DNA of 31,777 nt from Fidelibacterota bacterium. GTDB taxonomy: Bacteria > Fidelibacterota > UBA2242 > JAFGTP01. Of the stretch, positions 8,094-16,703 are shown in pieces. Position 1 is the first letter of the stretch. Each line of letters starts with the position of its first letter. A model generated the notes under the pieces. It was not told the DNA's origin. It worked only from the letters and a program-made list of their open reading frames with translations, and did not search any database. The DNA is taken from contig JAIPHI010000003.1 in the NCBI GenBank assembly GCA_021735285.1, positions 1 to 31,777 of the forward strand, in the 5' to 3' direction. Position numbers and translations under genes: made by a program.

Positions 8094-9074
8094 CTAATCC
8101 ATTACTTTTTTTAGCATGCGCTGAATCCCAAAGCGTCCTCTCCCGAATTCAGAGCATAATTTTTTTATAATATCCTTTTTATATTCATACTCATCTTGAA
8201 GATCAATATACCGTTTTTTTAATTGTTTTTTCTCAGAATTCGTCCAGGGTTGATTCTGATTTTTGGGTTTTGAGCTGTCCGGAGTACGCAATTTGTTGAT
8301 CAAAGAACCTTTCTTTACATTTTTAATTCTTTCTACTCCCGATGAAAAAATAGATTCGGCAATTTCAAAACCAACAAACTTACGTTTTAAACCGACTGCT
8401 ACTTCCGCAGTAGAAAAGCCCCCCATGAAAAGATCACATACCAAATCGCCTTGCTTACTACTATATTGCATTATTTTTATTAACAAGTCTTTAGGCAACT
8501 CATTTTTATTTTTTTTACGGCCGGGTTTATATTCTCGATTAATAATCCAGACATCTTCCCGGTCTTGATAGTTGAGGGAACCACCTTTTTTATCTCTTTC
8601 ATTATGACCATACCTGGAGTAGAGGTTAAACGTCCGTTCCCCTCCCGGTTTCTGATAAAATAAAATATGGTAGTGCGACGATATATATTTCTTTTTTGTA
8701 TAAACACCAAAATTATATTTCCAGATTATATGATTGACCTCCTCAAGCTCTGAATCTCGAAGAGCATCTAAAATGTGATACAAATTTGTATAACCTGAGA
8801 CTATATAAATTGAGCCCCCTGGTTTGAGAATTCTCTCGGCCTGTTGAATCCATTTGTGACTAAAATCAGCATATTGATCTGCCGGTATTTCAACATATCC
8901 ATCTACAATAAAATCTTCATCCCTATTATAATGCCGGTGCAATTTATCACCATCAATGCCGTAAGGGGGATCAGTAATAATTAAATCAACACTATCCGCT
9001 TTAATATTTTTTTGAGCACCAGTAATACAGTCTTGATTATAATATCGATTTCCTTTGATAACTACTTCTTCCAA
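8094..9074 (-). CDS. DNA methyltransferase (amino-MTase, beta order) with SANT-like tail
   Basis: This enzyme transfers methyl from S-adenosylmethionine to an exocyclic amine of adenine or cytosine in DNA. The catalytic motif IV, TDPPYGIDG, lies near residue 34. The SAM-binding motif I, DLFMGGFST, comes later near residue 213, giving the beta-class order. Residues about 270-326 (PWTNSEKKQLKKRY, then GRGRFGIQRMLKKV) look like a Myb/SANT-type helical DNA-binding domain and may help choose the site. The start codon is TTG at 9074, preceded by GAGAGG with 5-nt spacing. It follows the DHH-like gene by only 15 nt. No conventional restriction endonuclease is nearby. The recognition sequence cannot be read from the protein. 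Confidence 0.88.
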   Translation of the reverse strand: MEEVVIKGNRYYNQDCITGAQKNIKADSVDLIITDPPYGIDGDKLHRHYNRDEDFIVDGYVEIPADQYADFSHKWIQQAERILKPGGSIYIVSGYTNLYHILDALRDSELEEVNHIIWKYNFGVYTKKKYISSHYHILFYQKPGGERTFNLYSRYGHNERDKKGGSLNYQDREDVWIINREYKPGRKKNKNELPKDLLIKIMQYSSKQGDLVCDLFMGGFSTAEVAVGLKRKFVGFEIAESIFSSGVERIKNVKKGSLINKLRTPDSSKPKNQNQPWTNSEKKQLKKRYIDLQDEYEYKKDIIKKLCSEFGRGRFGIQRMLKKVMD

Positions 9075-9089
9075 GACAACCTCTCTTCT

Positions 9090-10031
9090 TTATATATTAA
9101 GCTTGATTCCAGTTGTATAATTGATCATTCCTTTATGAGGGAAAACATAGGAAAATACATCTTGATCTTCCATAATTTTTTCGAGATTAAAATTATTTAT
9201 TGCACTAATTTTTGAAGTTTTCCGAGTTCCTAAAATTTTTTGCCCCAGCCTATGAACTTGAGGCGGTTCCCAACCAGTAATAGATTGAATAAGAGCCAAT
9301 CTGCGTTCTATATCTTGGGGATTAGCCGGGTTAAATTGAAATTGATAGCCTGTCAGTTTTAAACGCTTTGATGTAACCTGTCCTTTTCCCTGAGGGATGT
9401 TATGTTTTTGCAGATGATTGAAATAATCTCTCATATTTTCTTCGAATTCCAGGGTATTTAAATTCTTTTGTGATTTTTTTAAACTTAACAGCGGAATACA
9501 ATTATCAATCCAGTACTTTACATTTTCAGGGAATCTGTGGGCTTGACCATTAATCCAGCTTGAATCCGCTGAGAATATCATTTCCCTGGCAAATTTCCTA
9601 TCCGGAATTTCAACATCGAATAAATACATTAAAAAATGAATTGTGCCTAAAGGATATTTTCTCTGAAAGTCATTGCATGTAATATTTGCAATATAATTTA
9701 AATTACAATGGTTATTTGGTAGATGTTGAGAAGACCTATTTAATATTAGATGATGACCTAAAGATTTAATTTGGAATGAATTGACATCCAGATCAAGCCA
9801 AATAGCTTTATCCAGGTCAGACCAATATTGTAAGCATGTGAAAATTTCAGAATATTTATGATAAACTCCAATCACCTGCCAGTCTCGATCTGAAACATAA
9901 TTCCACAAGGCAGCACTTAACAAAGAATCCAGGTCATCACCAATGACTAGATATGGCGGTCCATACCTGTTTTCAGGATTCAGCCAGGGATACTTTGAAA
10001 ATATTTGATAATGTTTAAAATTTTTATCCAT
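9090..10031 (-). CDS. DHH-superfamily-like protein of unknown function, methyltransferase partner
   Basis: This 313-aa soluble protein is not one I recognise by name. The N-terminal half resembles a DHH phosphoesterase core (RecJ, NrnA and relatives): beta strand plus GDDLDSLLSA near residue 31 for motif I, WLDLDV near 78 for motif II, and GHHLIL near 92 where DHH is expected, with Gly in place of Asp. A later stretch (FQRKYPLGTIHFL) precedes a helical region. The C-terminal third has GWEPPQVHRLG and no recognised domain. Metal-binding Asp and His residues are present, so it could be a nuclease or phosphodiesterase, but this rests on motif resemblance only. It lies between tRNA-Ser and the methyltransferase, in the same direction. 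No Shine-Dalgarno is visible before the ATG. Confidence 0.75.
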   Translation of the reverse strand: MDKNFKHYQIFSKYPWLNPENRYGPPYLVIGDDLDSLLSAALWNYVSDRDWQVIGVYHKYSEIFTCLQYWSDLDKAIWLDLDVNSFQIKSLGHHLILNRSSQHLPNNHCNLNYIANITCNDFQRKYPLGTIHFLMYLFDVEIPDRKFAREMIFSADSSWINGQAHRFPENVKYWIDNCIPLLSLKKSQKNLNTLEFEENMRDYFNHLQKHNIPQGKGQVTSKRLKLTGYQFQFNPANPQDIERRLALIQSITGWEPPQVHRLGQKILGTRKTSKISAINNFNLEKIMEDQDVFSYVFPHKGMINYTTGIKLNI

Positions 10032-10070
10032 CTATTTATTTCATCGATATATAATAAGCCCAAAATAAAG

Positions 10071-10158
10071 CGGAGAGGGAGGGATTTGAACCCCCGTCCC
10101 GGATAAACCGGGAAGCGATTTTCGAGACCGCCGCAATAAGCCACTCTGCCACCTCTCC
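10071..10158 (-). tRNA. tRNA-Ser (anticodon CGA)
   Basis: The acceptor stem GGAGAGG (5', at 10158) pairs with CCTCTCC, with discriminator G as expected for serine. The anticodon stem GCGGT/ATCGC holds the loop CTCGAAA with anticodon CGA (10122-10124). A long variable arm (CCCGG/CCGGG) and a T arm with GGTTCAAATCC complete a class II tRNA of 88 nt. CCA is not encoded. It reads UCG serine codons. Confidence 0.96.
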
Positions 10159-10649
10159 ATTTCTTCACAAATTTATAAAATTCTACTCATATTACATAAT
10201 CTGTTTATGCTGGAAAAATCAATTTTATTTAATGCACCCTGACTTATTATTTGTCTTCAACAAAGTGAATTTTTAATAAGAAATATCATTTAAAAACTTT
10301 GAATTCCAAACCTAGTTATTATATTTGGCCTCATTCCGAATATGGTGTTGACAACTTGTTTATAAGTTGCATAGATTTTGATAACTACTTTTTATAGAGG
10401 AGCGACTAAAATAGCCTTGAAACCTTTCAAAAAAATCATTTAAAGCACTATAAAACATATACTTATACTATTTATCAAGATTCCCTGATCTATACAAATT
10501 TTTAATTTTTAAGAGGAGAACAGTTTCTAACATGTTTTCATTTAATTGTTAATAATTACAAGTTATTTAGTTATATATTGCTTTATTGGAAGCTACAAAT
10601 TATTAACTAATACCAATATAGATAGACAATAAAAATTTGATAAGCAAGT
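10159..10649. other. Gene-free interval (about 490 nt)
   Basis: AT-rich, with no supported gene. The only structure I see is a plus-strand promoter-like element with an embedded inverted repeat (10348-10377). Confidence 0.5.
10348..10377 (+). promoter_or_regulatory. Promoter-like element with CAACTT/AAGTTG palindrome
   Basis: TTGACA (10348-10353), 18 nt, TAGATT (10372-10377). The spacer holds CAACTT-N6-AAGTTG (10352-10369), a possible operator. No plus-strand gene starts within 1 kb, so it may be chance or drive a small RNA. Confidence 0.25.
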
Positions 10650-11135
10650 TTAAGATATTTTTTCAAAAACTCCTTTTTCCACATTTTTACGTACTGTTTC
10701 AGGATCAAACCTACGTCCATTCATGACGATATAGGTCCCCGGCTTACTAGAGACCAAGGCTCCTACAGCGCTGCCAATATTAAAAATTGCATCACTGTCC
10801 CTGAAGCGAGCAGGCTGCATGGAACCTGTCAGGACAATTGTTTTAGCTTTAATTGTATTCAGCTTTTTGGCAGTTTGGACCATAGTATCAGTACCGTGCG
10901 TAATTAAGACTTTATCCTGTTCACAATTTTTTATTCTATCAAAAACTTTCTGTCTGTCTTTACTATTCATATCCAGGCTATCTTTACGTATTATCTGTTC
11001 AATTTCATAATCAAAAGCCACCCCAGCTATTTCTAGTATTTTTTTCACCTGAGGTTTCCCTACCTGGTAAGTACTTTTCTGGTCAAAATAGACCTTATCA
11101 ATTGTCCCTCCCACCGTAAATATTTTGATTTTCAC
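10650..11135 (-). CDS. Short asparaginase-family protein (N-terminal domain only)
   Basis: This 161-aa protein corresponds to the N-terminal domain of bacterial asparaginase, which hydrolyses asparagine to aspartate and ammonia. Both Thr motifs are visible: TVGGTIDK near residue 8 and THGTDTM near 80. GSMQP near 104 also fits the family. The C-terminal domain of full enzymes (about 330 aa) is absent, but the protein ends cleanly and one-domain homologues exist, so it may be an ancient short form rather than a fragment. I prefer the GTG start at 11135, because GAGG lies 6 nt before it; an ATG at 11147 overlaps that Shine-Dalgarno. It is monocistronic. Activity is uncertain. Confidence 0.8.
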   Translation of the reverse strand: MKIKIFTVGGTIDKVYFDQKSTYQVGKPQVKKILEIAGVAFDYEIEQIIRKDSLDMNSKDRQKVFDRIKNCEQDKVLITHGTDTMVQTAKKLNTIKAKTIVLTGSMQPARFRDSDAIFNIGSAVGALVSSKPGTYIVMNGRRFDPETVRKNVEKGVFEKIS

Positions 11136-11249
11136 ATAGCACCTCATTTTTTTACATTTTTTGCTGGCTTCTAATTTACATTTATCTCATCATAATCGAA
11201 ATATTTATTGAATAACCGGTTCCATTATACAAATAACCTAACTAATTAT

Positions 11250-11422
11250 AGCGATTTGCAAAAGTTTTGTCCGATGTAGCATAACTATCCTTAGTTATGA
11301 GTTTTCCTGAAGCCTTCAATAGGCTGAAGGGAAAAATAGATTTAACTAGTATTTTTAATAAATTATATCTAGCAATTTACAAGACAATTTATTTGAAAAT
11401 AGCTATAAAACCATTTTACAAG
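11250..11422 (+). repeat. Dispersed repeat, copy B, with conserved hairpin
   Basis: This is the partner of the repeat at 1728. The first 92 nt differ at 5 positions; the rest is diverged and carries an insertion of about 12 nt. The hairpin at 11302-11334 keeps the inner stem, the tandem GA mismatches and the TCAAT loop. The one change in the outer stem (A to G) leaves a G-U pair. A 77-codon open frame begins at 11297 but lacks a ribosome binding site, and the matching frame is broken in copy A, so I do not call it a gene. Confidence 0.8.
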
Positions 11423-11549
11423 AAATTAATCATTGGTTTATTTATAATTAATATTTCATATTTTAATGCTTGGTGTTTTCATATTTATAATTTATCTTAT
11501 GTGAGTTTGAAAGTTGGGGTTTATCAATAAAACTTTAAGGTAGAAAAAG

Positions 11550-12023
11550 ATGATTAGAGATTTCGAAGAAACTTATTACTACGGCTCGATTAAAGATTTT
11601 TTAGTTAATTATATTGAGGCTAACCAGGTCTTTAAGGATTTATCTGATAAAAATCCGCTGGAATCTAAAACAGACGAGATCATTAAAGAATTGGATGCCG
11701 CTGATGAGCTTGATGCCGTTAAAAAGATTCTGGGCAAATTAGACGATCAATATCTAGTCAGCAGAGATTCATCAGATAAAATCCAAATAATAAAATTAGA
11801 ATCCCTGGATATCAAGCCTTTAGAGTATTATATGGATCCGGAAAATTTCAAAAGATTACGAAATGAATTAGGGTACACTCAAAAAGAGTTCGGCTATCAA
11901 ATGGGTTTTGATAGTATTCGAAGAGGACATACAATTTTAGAAAAAGAAAAAGGCATGGTGAGAATTACTCCTAGAGAAGCCCGTATATTACGTTATCTAG
12001 TCAATTTCGGTGAACTTGATTAG
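11550..12023 (+). CDS. HTH (XRE-like) domain protein
   Basis: This is a 157-aa cytoplasmic protein. Residues 1-90 are acidic and helical, with no family I recognise. Residues about 95-150 form a helix-turn-helix of the Cro/C1 type: FKRLRNELGYTQKEFGYQMG, then a recognition region and LRYLV. The insertion IRRGHTILEKEKG is longer than in classical XRE domains. It could be a transcription regulator or an antitoxin-like protein, but no toxin gene is beside it. AAGG precedes the ATG. It ends 3 nt from the convergent MBL-fold gene. Its target is unknown. Confidence 0.75.
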   Translation: MIRDFEETYYYGSIKDFLVNYIEANQVFKDLSDKNPLESKTDEIIKELDAADELDAVKKILGKLDDQYLVSRDSSDKIQIIKLESLDIKPLEYYMDPENFKRLRNELGYTQKEFGYQMGFDSIRRGHTILEKEKGMVRITPREARILRYLVNFGELD

Positions 12024-12026
12024 ACC

Positions 12027-12974
12027 TTAGATATTAAGTTTTGCCCCTTCTCTAGCAAGAAAGATTTCAAGATTTGAATTAGGGAAATTCATTTTATGGT
12101 AATTGATTGCTTTCCTATGAATTTTTTCCAGTTCCTGGTCATTTCTATTGGGATCATGGTGAAATAAAAAGATCCGGTCAACTCCCGCTTCTACCGCTAT
12201 GTTAATGCCATCCATTGCCGAACTATGCCCCCAATCTTCTTTCTGGATCGCTTCTTCAAAAGTATATTGCGCATCAATGACTAAGACATCCGCATTACGA
12301 CAAAAATTTTTAAAATTAACAATAAATGTATCAGACAAATTTCTAAACTCCGAATCAGTAGCATAAACAAAAGATTGTTCCTCATAATCAAGTCTGTAAG
12401 AGAAGGATCCTCCCGGATGATGGAGGCGAAGATTACTAACTTCTATATCTTCATAGCTAATTGTTGAGGAGTAATCCAGTTTTACAAACTTTTTTTCGCA
12501 ATGCATATTTTTCATCGAGACCGGGAAAAATTTTGGATCCTGTTGCAATTCCAATCTCTTCTTAAAATCAGGAATGGTTGAATGCAGTATTAATTGATTT
12601 TCAGGAAAGAATGCCGGATAGAAAAATGGAAAGCCTGAAATGTGATCCCAGTGCGTATGAGTTAAAAAAATATAAAAAGCGCGATCCTTATATTGATTAT
12701 TACGATACAAATCCTGTCCCAGATTTCGCATTCCACTGCCCATATCAAAAATAAATATTTTACCATCCACCTGAACTTCTATGCAGGCGGTATTGCCCCC
12801 CACAGTACCATAATCTGATTTATTTAAACCTTTTAGAAATTTGTCAACTTCTTTTGGATTGGAAATATTCTGATTTATAGACTGTTTTAATACACTTCTT
12901 ATTTTGCGTTGTATCTCTGAGGAGGAAATAGGGGTTGGGATCGAACCTCTTACCCCCCAAAACTTAATTTTCAT
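12027..12974 (-). CDS. MBL-fold metallo-hydrolase
   Basis: This is a 315-aa metallo-beta-lactamase-fold hydrolase with a binuclear metal site, probably cytoplasmic. The signature THTHWDHISGF is near residue 105. Further metal ligands are the His in LRLHHPGG (near 182), the Asp in DAQYTFEE (near 230), and WGHSS and FHHDP (near 245 and 270). The N-terminus MKIKFWGVRGSIPTP is typical of a subgroup that includes phosphodiesterases and is often fused to signalling domains. Here it stands alone. The substrate cannot be told from sequence. It is divergent from the patatin gene across 190 nt and convergent with the HTH gene. Confidence 0.87.
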   Translation of the reverse strand: MKIKFWGVRGSIPTPISSSEIQRKIRSVLKQSINQNISNPKEVDKFLKGLNKSDYGTVGGNTACIEVQVDGKIFIFDMGSGMRNLGQDLYRNNQYKDRAFYIFLTHTHWDHISGFPFFYPAFFPENQLILHSTIPDFKKRLELQQDPKFFPVSMKNMHCEKKFVKLDYSSTISYEDIEVSNLRLHHPGGSFSYRLDYEEQSFVYATDSEFRNLSDTFIVNFKNFCRNADVLVIDAQYTFEEAIQKEDWGHSSAMDGINIAVEAGVDRIFLFHHDPNRNDQELEKIHRKAINYHKMNFPNSNLEIFLAREGAKLNI

Positions 12975-13164
12975 AAAGGCTCTTAAAAATCATTAATATT
13001 GTCCTTATAAATATATTTAATAACATTTGGAACAATCGGACAATTATTCGAATTAAATAATTGGAATTCAATATAGCTATTTACATCAAATTTTTCAATA
13101 AAAACTTTTAATAATTTCATGAGAAGTGTAATTTATCACATCAAAACAATTAATAAAGTAGAGT

Positions 13165-14109
13165 ATGGAATTTAGCTGGATTAAAAATAAATTTGGGATC
13201 GAAAGGAAACCAATAAAAATCGGGTTGGCATTAAGTGGAGGGGCAGCCCTAGGCCTGTCTCACATTGGCTGTCTAAAAGCTTTTGAAGAAGCCGATATCA
13301 AACCGGCTGTTATATCAGGAACTAGTGCCGGAGCAATCATTGGCGGTATGTACTGTAGTGGAATGTCAATTGAAGAAATTGAAGAAATAGCACTTTCCAT
13401 TGACAGAATGAAGACATTTAACCTTTTTACCCCTACGATCAAACGGGGCGCTCTAATCAAAGACGACAATATATTAAATTTTTTTCGAGAACATTTAGGC
13501 GATACGAAAATTGAGGATTTAGATATCCCTTTCGTGGCAGTAAGTGTCGATATAGAAAGTGGAGAGACAGTCTATATGAATAAAGGTAGTTTAATAGGAG
13601 CAATTAGAGCCAGTATTTCCATTCCAGGGATATTTCCACCTTTTATTTCGAATAATCGTTTACTTGTTGACGGCGGACTTCGATCTAATCTTCCCCTTGA
13701 GGTATTAAACTCCTATGATCTGGATCGCATTGTGGGTGTTAATGTTTTAAAAAACTCACAATTAAAAATGAAAAGCTGTTATGATACAATAGACCTCCAG
13801 AATCTCCCAACCGAAGAGAATGAGCATAATATCCTCGAGAAAATAAATAAAGTAGTCCGGGGAGATAAAAAAAATCAATTCCAATTCCCACCCTTGATGA
13901 AATCACTCTTTAATTCCCTGCAAATTTTACTGGCAGAGTCAAGTCAAAGGGAAATTGAAATAGTACAGCCCGACCTGGTCATCAATATCGATGTTTCTGA
14001 TTTTCAATTATGGGAATTTTGGGAAGCCCGCAAATTAATCAATATTGGCTATAAAACAACAAAAGAAATCTTGCAAAAGAGTGAAAGTATTAAGATATTA
14101 TATAGATAG
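13165..14109 (+). CDS. Patatin-like phospholipase
   Basis: This is a serine acyl hydrolase of the patatin/RssA type, 314 aa, acting on lipid acyl esters. The oxyanion loop LSGGAALG is at 23-30, the nucleophile Ser54 sits in GTSAG, and the catalytic Asp169 sits in VDGG. No signal peptide or membrane segment is visible, so a cytoplasmic or peripheral membrane location is likely. The C-terminal third lacks a known domain. The ribosome binding site is weak. It leads a plus-strand operon with DUF362 (27-nt gap), a cyclic-nucleotide-binding protein and an AI-2E-type exporter. Physiological substrate and link to those genes are unknown. Confidence 0.92.
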   Translation: MEFSWIKNKFGIERKPIKIGLALSGGAALGLSHIGCLKAFEEADIKPAVISGTSAGAIIGGMYCSGMSIEEIEEIALSIDRMKTFNLFTPTIKRGALIKDDNILNFFREHLGDTKIEDLDIPFVAVSVDIESGETVYMNKGSLIGAIRASISIPGIFPPFISNNRLLVDGGLRSNLPLEVLNSYDLDRIVGVNVLKNSQLKMKSCYDTIDLQNLPTEENEHNILEKINKVVRGDKKNQFQFPPLMKSLFNSLQILLAESSQREIEIVQPDLVINIDVSDFQLWEFWEARKLINIGYKTTKEILQKSESIKILYR

Positions 14110-14136
14110 TTGAAATTTTAAAAACATGAGGTAATA

Positions 14137-15054
14137 ATGGATCGTAGAAATTTTATTCGAACCCTTTGTTCCAGCTTATCTTTAACGGCAATGGGTTGGA
14201 GCATGGATAAAGATAAAGAATCAGAAGAATCCACCAAATCCACTTATAACTCAAAACTCGTCGCTGTCAGGAATGGCGAACCGGTAGAAATGTTTAAAAA
14301 AGGCATCAAAGAATTCGGTGGAATGGAAAATTACGTCAGCAAAGGTCAGACCGTAGTAGTAAAACCAAATATAGCCTGGGCAAGAGATGTAGAAACCGGC
14401 GCAGATACCAATCCCGCGCTTGTTGGTGAAATTGTTAGACAATGTTTGGATGCTGGTGCTAGCAAAGTATATGTGTTTGATCATACCTGTAATAACTGGA
14501 AAGAGTGCTATAATATGAGTGGCATCAGAGCTACTGCAACAGAAGCCGGGGCTGAAGTTGTATCAGGAGACTCTGAAAAATATTTTAAGCAGGTCAAAAT
14601 ACCAGAGGCAAAAGTTCTCAAGGAGACCAAGGTCCATCAATTATTATTAGAAAGTGATGTTTTAATTAATGTGCCGGTAATCAAACATCATGGTTCTACA
14701 AACCTAACCTGCGGCATGAAAAATCTGATGGGAGTTGTGTGGGATCGAGGTTTTTACCATCGGAATGGTTTACACCAATGCATTACTGATTTTTGTCATT
14801 TTCGCAAACCTGACTTGAACATTGCCGATGGTTATAGAGTTACTGTCGCCCACGGTCCTCAAAGAGCTCGACCGGAAGATATTAAGCTGAAAAAAATGCA
14901 ACTAATTTCTGAAGACATTGTAGCACTCGATACTGCAGCAACACAGATCATTGGATATAAACCTGAGGATGTTGCTCATATAAAATACGCGTATAATAAT
15001 AATTTTGGCGAAATGGACCTCTCCAAGGTCAATGTTAAAAAAATTGTGGTATAA
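14137..15054 (+). CDS. DUF362 protein with twin-arginine-like leader
   Basis: This 305-aa protein belongs to DUF362, whose function is not established. Residues 1-22 carry RRNFIR followed by a short hydrophobic stretch, a possible Tat signal, so export of the folded protein is plausible though the h-region is short. Family features are VVVKPNIAWA near residue 72, an alternating alpha/beta core (DAGASKVYVFDHTC) and VPVIKHHGSTNLTCGMKNLMG near 190. No ferredoxin domain is present, unlike some relatives. GAGGT lies 7 nt before the ATG. In my recollection DUF362 genes often sit near AmmeMemoRadiSam genes; here those lie 1.6 kb away on the opposite strand. Confidence 0.87.
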   Translation: MDRRNFIRTLCSSLSLTAMGWSMDKDKESEESTKSTYNSKLVAVRNGEPVEMFKKGIKEFGGMENYVSKGQTVVVKPNIAWARDVETGADTNPALVGEIVRQCLDAGASKVYVFDHTCNNWKECYNMSGIRATATEAGAEVVSGDSEKYFKQVKIPEAKVLKETKVHQLLLESDVLINVPVIKHHGSTNLTCGMKNLMGVVWDRGFYHRNGLHQCITDFCHFRKPDLNIADGYRVTVAHGPQRARPEDIKLKKMQLISEDIVALDTAATQIIGYKPEDVAHIKYAYNNNFGEMDLSKVNVKKIVV

Positions 15055-15076
15055 TTAATTTTAGAGTGGGCTGCGA

Positions 15077-15592
15077 ATGGATAACCCTTTCTGGAAGTAT
15101 CTATCATCGAATAAAAATTCGGATGAGAAAGAACTAATTACGATTATTAAACAGGTACCGATTTTCGAAAACCTGCCTAATAAAACATTAAAAGATGTGG
15201 CCAAAATTGTATATCGCCGCCAATATGAAGAAGGTGAAATCATCTTTCATAAAGGCGATCCCGGCCTTGGAATGTATATCATAATCAGCGGTAAAGTAGA
15301 TATTGTAGAGGATAAGGAAGGAGAAATCATCCGCAAATATGCAACTTTGGAGGCTAATGATTTTTTAGGAGAAATGGCTCTCCTTGATGAGAAAGAACGC
15401 TCCGCAACTGCCATAGTCAAAGAAGAGTGCGATGCCTTAGGTTTTTTTCGGCCTGACCTTATGGAACTCCTGCGCAAAAAACCTAAAACCGGAAATATTA
15501 TTCTCTACAATCTTGCTCGAGTGATAGGGGAAAGATTAAGACAAACCAATGCAGAATTAATTCAGCTGGAAAAAAAGATCGAGAATGGATAA
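15077..15592 (+). CDS. Cyclic-nucleotide-binding domain protein
   Basis: This 171-aa protein is essentially one cNMP-binding domain (CAP_ED). It opens with VPIFENLP near residue 33. The phosphate-binding cassette FLGEMALLDEKERSAT near 97-112 keeps Gly, Glu and the Arg that contacts the cyclic phosphate. No DNA-binding or enzymatic domain follows, only a C-terminal helix ending in a possible coiled coil. It may act as a regulatory subunit. The stop overlaps the start of the next gene by 8 nt, implying translational coupling with the AI-2E-family exporter and perhaps control of it. That link is inference. Confidence 0.88.
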   Translation: MDNPFWKYLSSNKNSDEKELITIIKQVPIFENLPNKTLKDVAKIVYRRQYEEGEIIFHKGDPGLGMYIIISGKVDIVEDKEGEIIRKYATLEANDFLGEMALLDEKERSATAIVKEECDALGFFRPDLMELLRKKPKTGNIILYNLARVIGERLRQTNAELIQLEKKIENG

Positions 15593-16703
15593 TAAGGCTT
15601 ACCAATTATATCAAGATATCCTTGCTCTATTCTGGAGGTTAGTCCTTATAGTACTAGGGATTGTAATCCTTATCTATATTTTCCCTTATGTGAAAAACAT
15701 CCTGATGATGATCATAATTGCTTTGATTTTTGCAACCATCTTGACACCCGTTGTTAATTTTTTAGAAAGTATGGGCGTGCCTCAAGGGATTGCCATTTTG
15801 ATCAACATCTTATTCGTTTTGGGTTTAATTGTTCTGGCCATAAGCCGGGCGATTCCAGCTCTAATTTCAACTGTTGAAAATCTTTCTGCTGCCCTGCAAT
15901 CGGGCTATCTTACTAATTTCGAAGAACATATTAGTAAATTGGTGCCCAAGACAATTGATGCTTCCCAGATTTCTAGTAGAATTATTGCTCAAATAAATAA
16001 TCTGATAGTCAATATTATATCCGGTCTGGGATCTTTTCTGAAAAGTGTTGGATCTATATTTGCTACTATAGCCATCATCCCTCTTTTCACCTTTTTCCTT
16101 CTCAAAGACAAACGCAAAATAGTGCAAGGCTTTATTGATATAGTGCCCAATAAATATTTCGAATTAAGCCTTAATATTATTTATAAAATTGGCAATAAAA
16201 TAAGTAAATATCTGGTTGGTAAAGTGATCCAGTCAGCTATAGTAGCCTTTTTATCCATTGCCGGTTTATTTATTATTAACCAGTTATTTAATAATCCTGT
16301 CCCGCCTTATATTACAATCGGAATTATTGCTGGTTTGGCTAATATGATCCCTTATGTCGGCCCCGTGGTAGGTGCTATTCCGGCCCTTATTATAGCAATG
16401 TTAAATGTGCAGACAAATTTATTTACTGTGCTAGTATGGATTTCTATCGTCTTTGTGATTGTCCAAACTTTGGATGCATCAGTTATTGCCCCTCTAGTAG
16501 TTTCCAAAAGTGTAAATCTACATCCAATTACCGTAGTTGCAGTTATTATTATAGGTGGAAAAGTAGCTGGAATTTTGGGTATGTTTCTGGGAGTCCCGGC
16601 AGCAGGTATTGTAAAAGTGATCATTTCTCAGATCAGCTGGGGCTTAAAAGCCTATCATTTAAAAGAGCTTCAGCCTTCTAAATCTTCCCGACTAAATACC
16701 TGA
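15585..16703 (+). CDS. AI-2E-family transporter (PF01594)
   Basis: This is an inner-membrane protein of 372 aa with about eight hydrophobic segments. Two follow the short N-terminus, a third lies near residue 60-85, then comes a polar region (90-145) and the remaining helices. The conserved IGIIAGLANMIPYVGPVVGAIP stretch (near residue 245; quoted in part it is MIPYVGP) and the GGKVAGILGMFLGVPAAG segment near 326 are hallmarks. Members export autoinducer-2 or act as Na+/H+ antiporters; the substrate cannot be assigned here. The start overlaps the cNMP-protein stop (ATGGATAA). Its last 34 nt overlap the end of the convergent MEMO-AMMECR1 gene. Confidence 0.92.
   Translation: MDNKAYQLYQDILALFWRLVLIVLGIVILIYIFPYVKNILMMIIIALIFATILTPVVNFLESMGVPQGIAILINILFVLGLIVLAISRAIPALISTVENLSAALQSGYLTNFEEHISKLVPKTIDASQISSRIIAQINNLIVNIISGLGSFLKSVGSIFATIAIIPLFTFFLLKDKRKIVQGFIDIVPNKYFELSLNIIYKIGNKISKYLVGKVIQSAIVAFLSIAGLFIINQLFNNPVPPYITIGIIAGLANMIPYVGPVVGAIPALIIAMLNVQTNLFTVLVWISIVFVIVQTLDASVIAPLVVSKSVNLHPITVVAVIIIGGKVAGILGMFLGVPAAGIVKVIISQISWGLKAYHLKELQPSKSSRLNT

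Noticed and set aside
10071..10158. attL/attR pair marking an integrated island at tRNA-Ser
   Set aside because: I found no second copy of the tRNA 3' end and no integrase in the window; the island idea stays speculative.
11297..11530. 77-codon open frame in repeat copy B
   Set aside because: No ribosome binding site, biased hydrophobic AT-rich composition, and the matching frame is broken by stops in copy A. I treat it as part of the repeat.
11550..12023. Antitoxin of a toxin-antitoxin pair
   Set aside because: It has a HTH domain, but neither neighbour resembles a toxin and it is not overlapped by a small co-directional gene.
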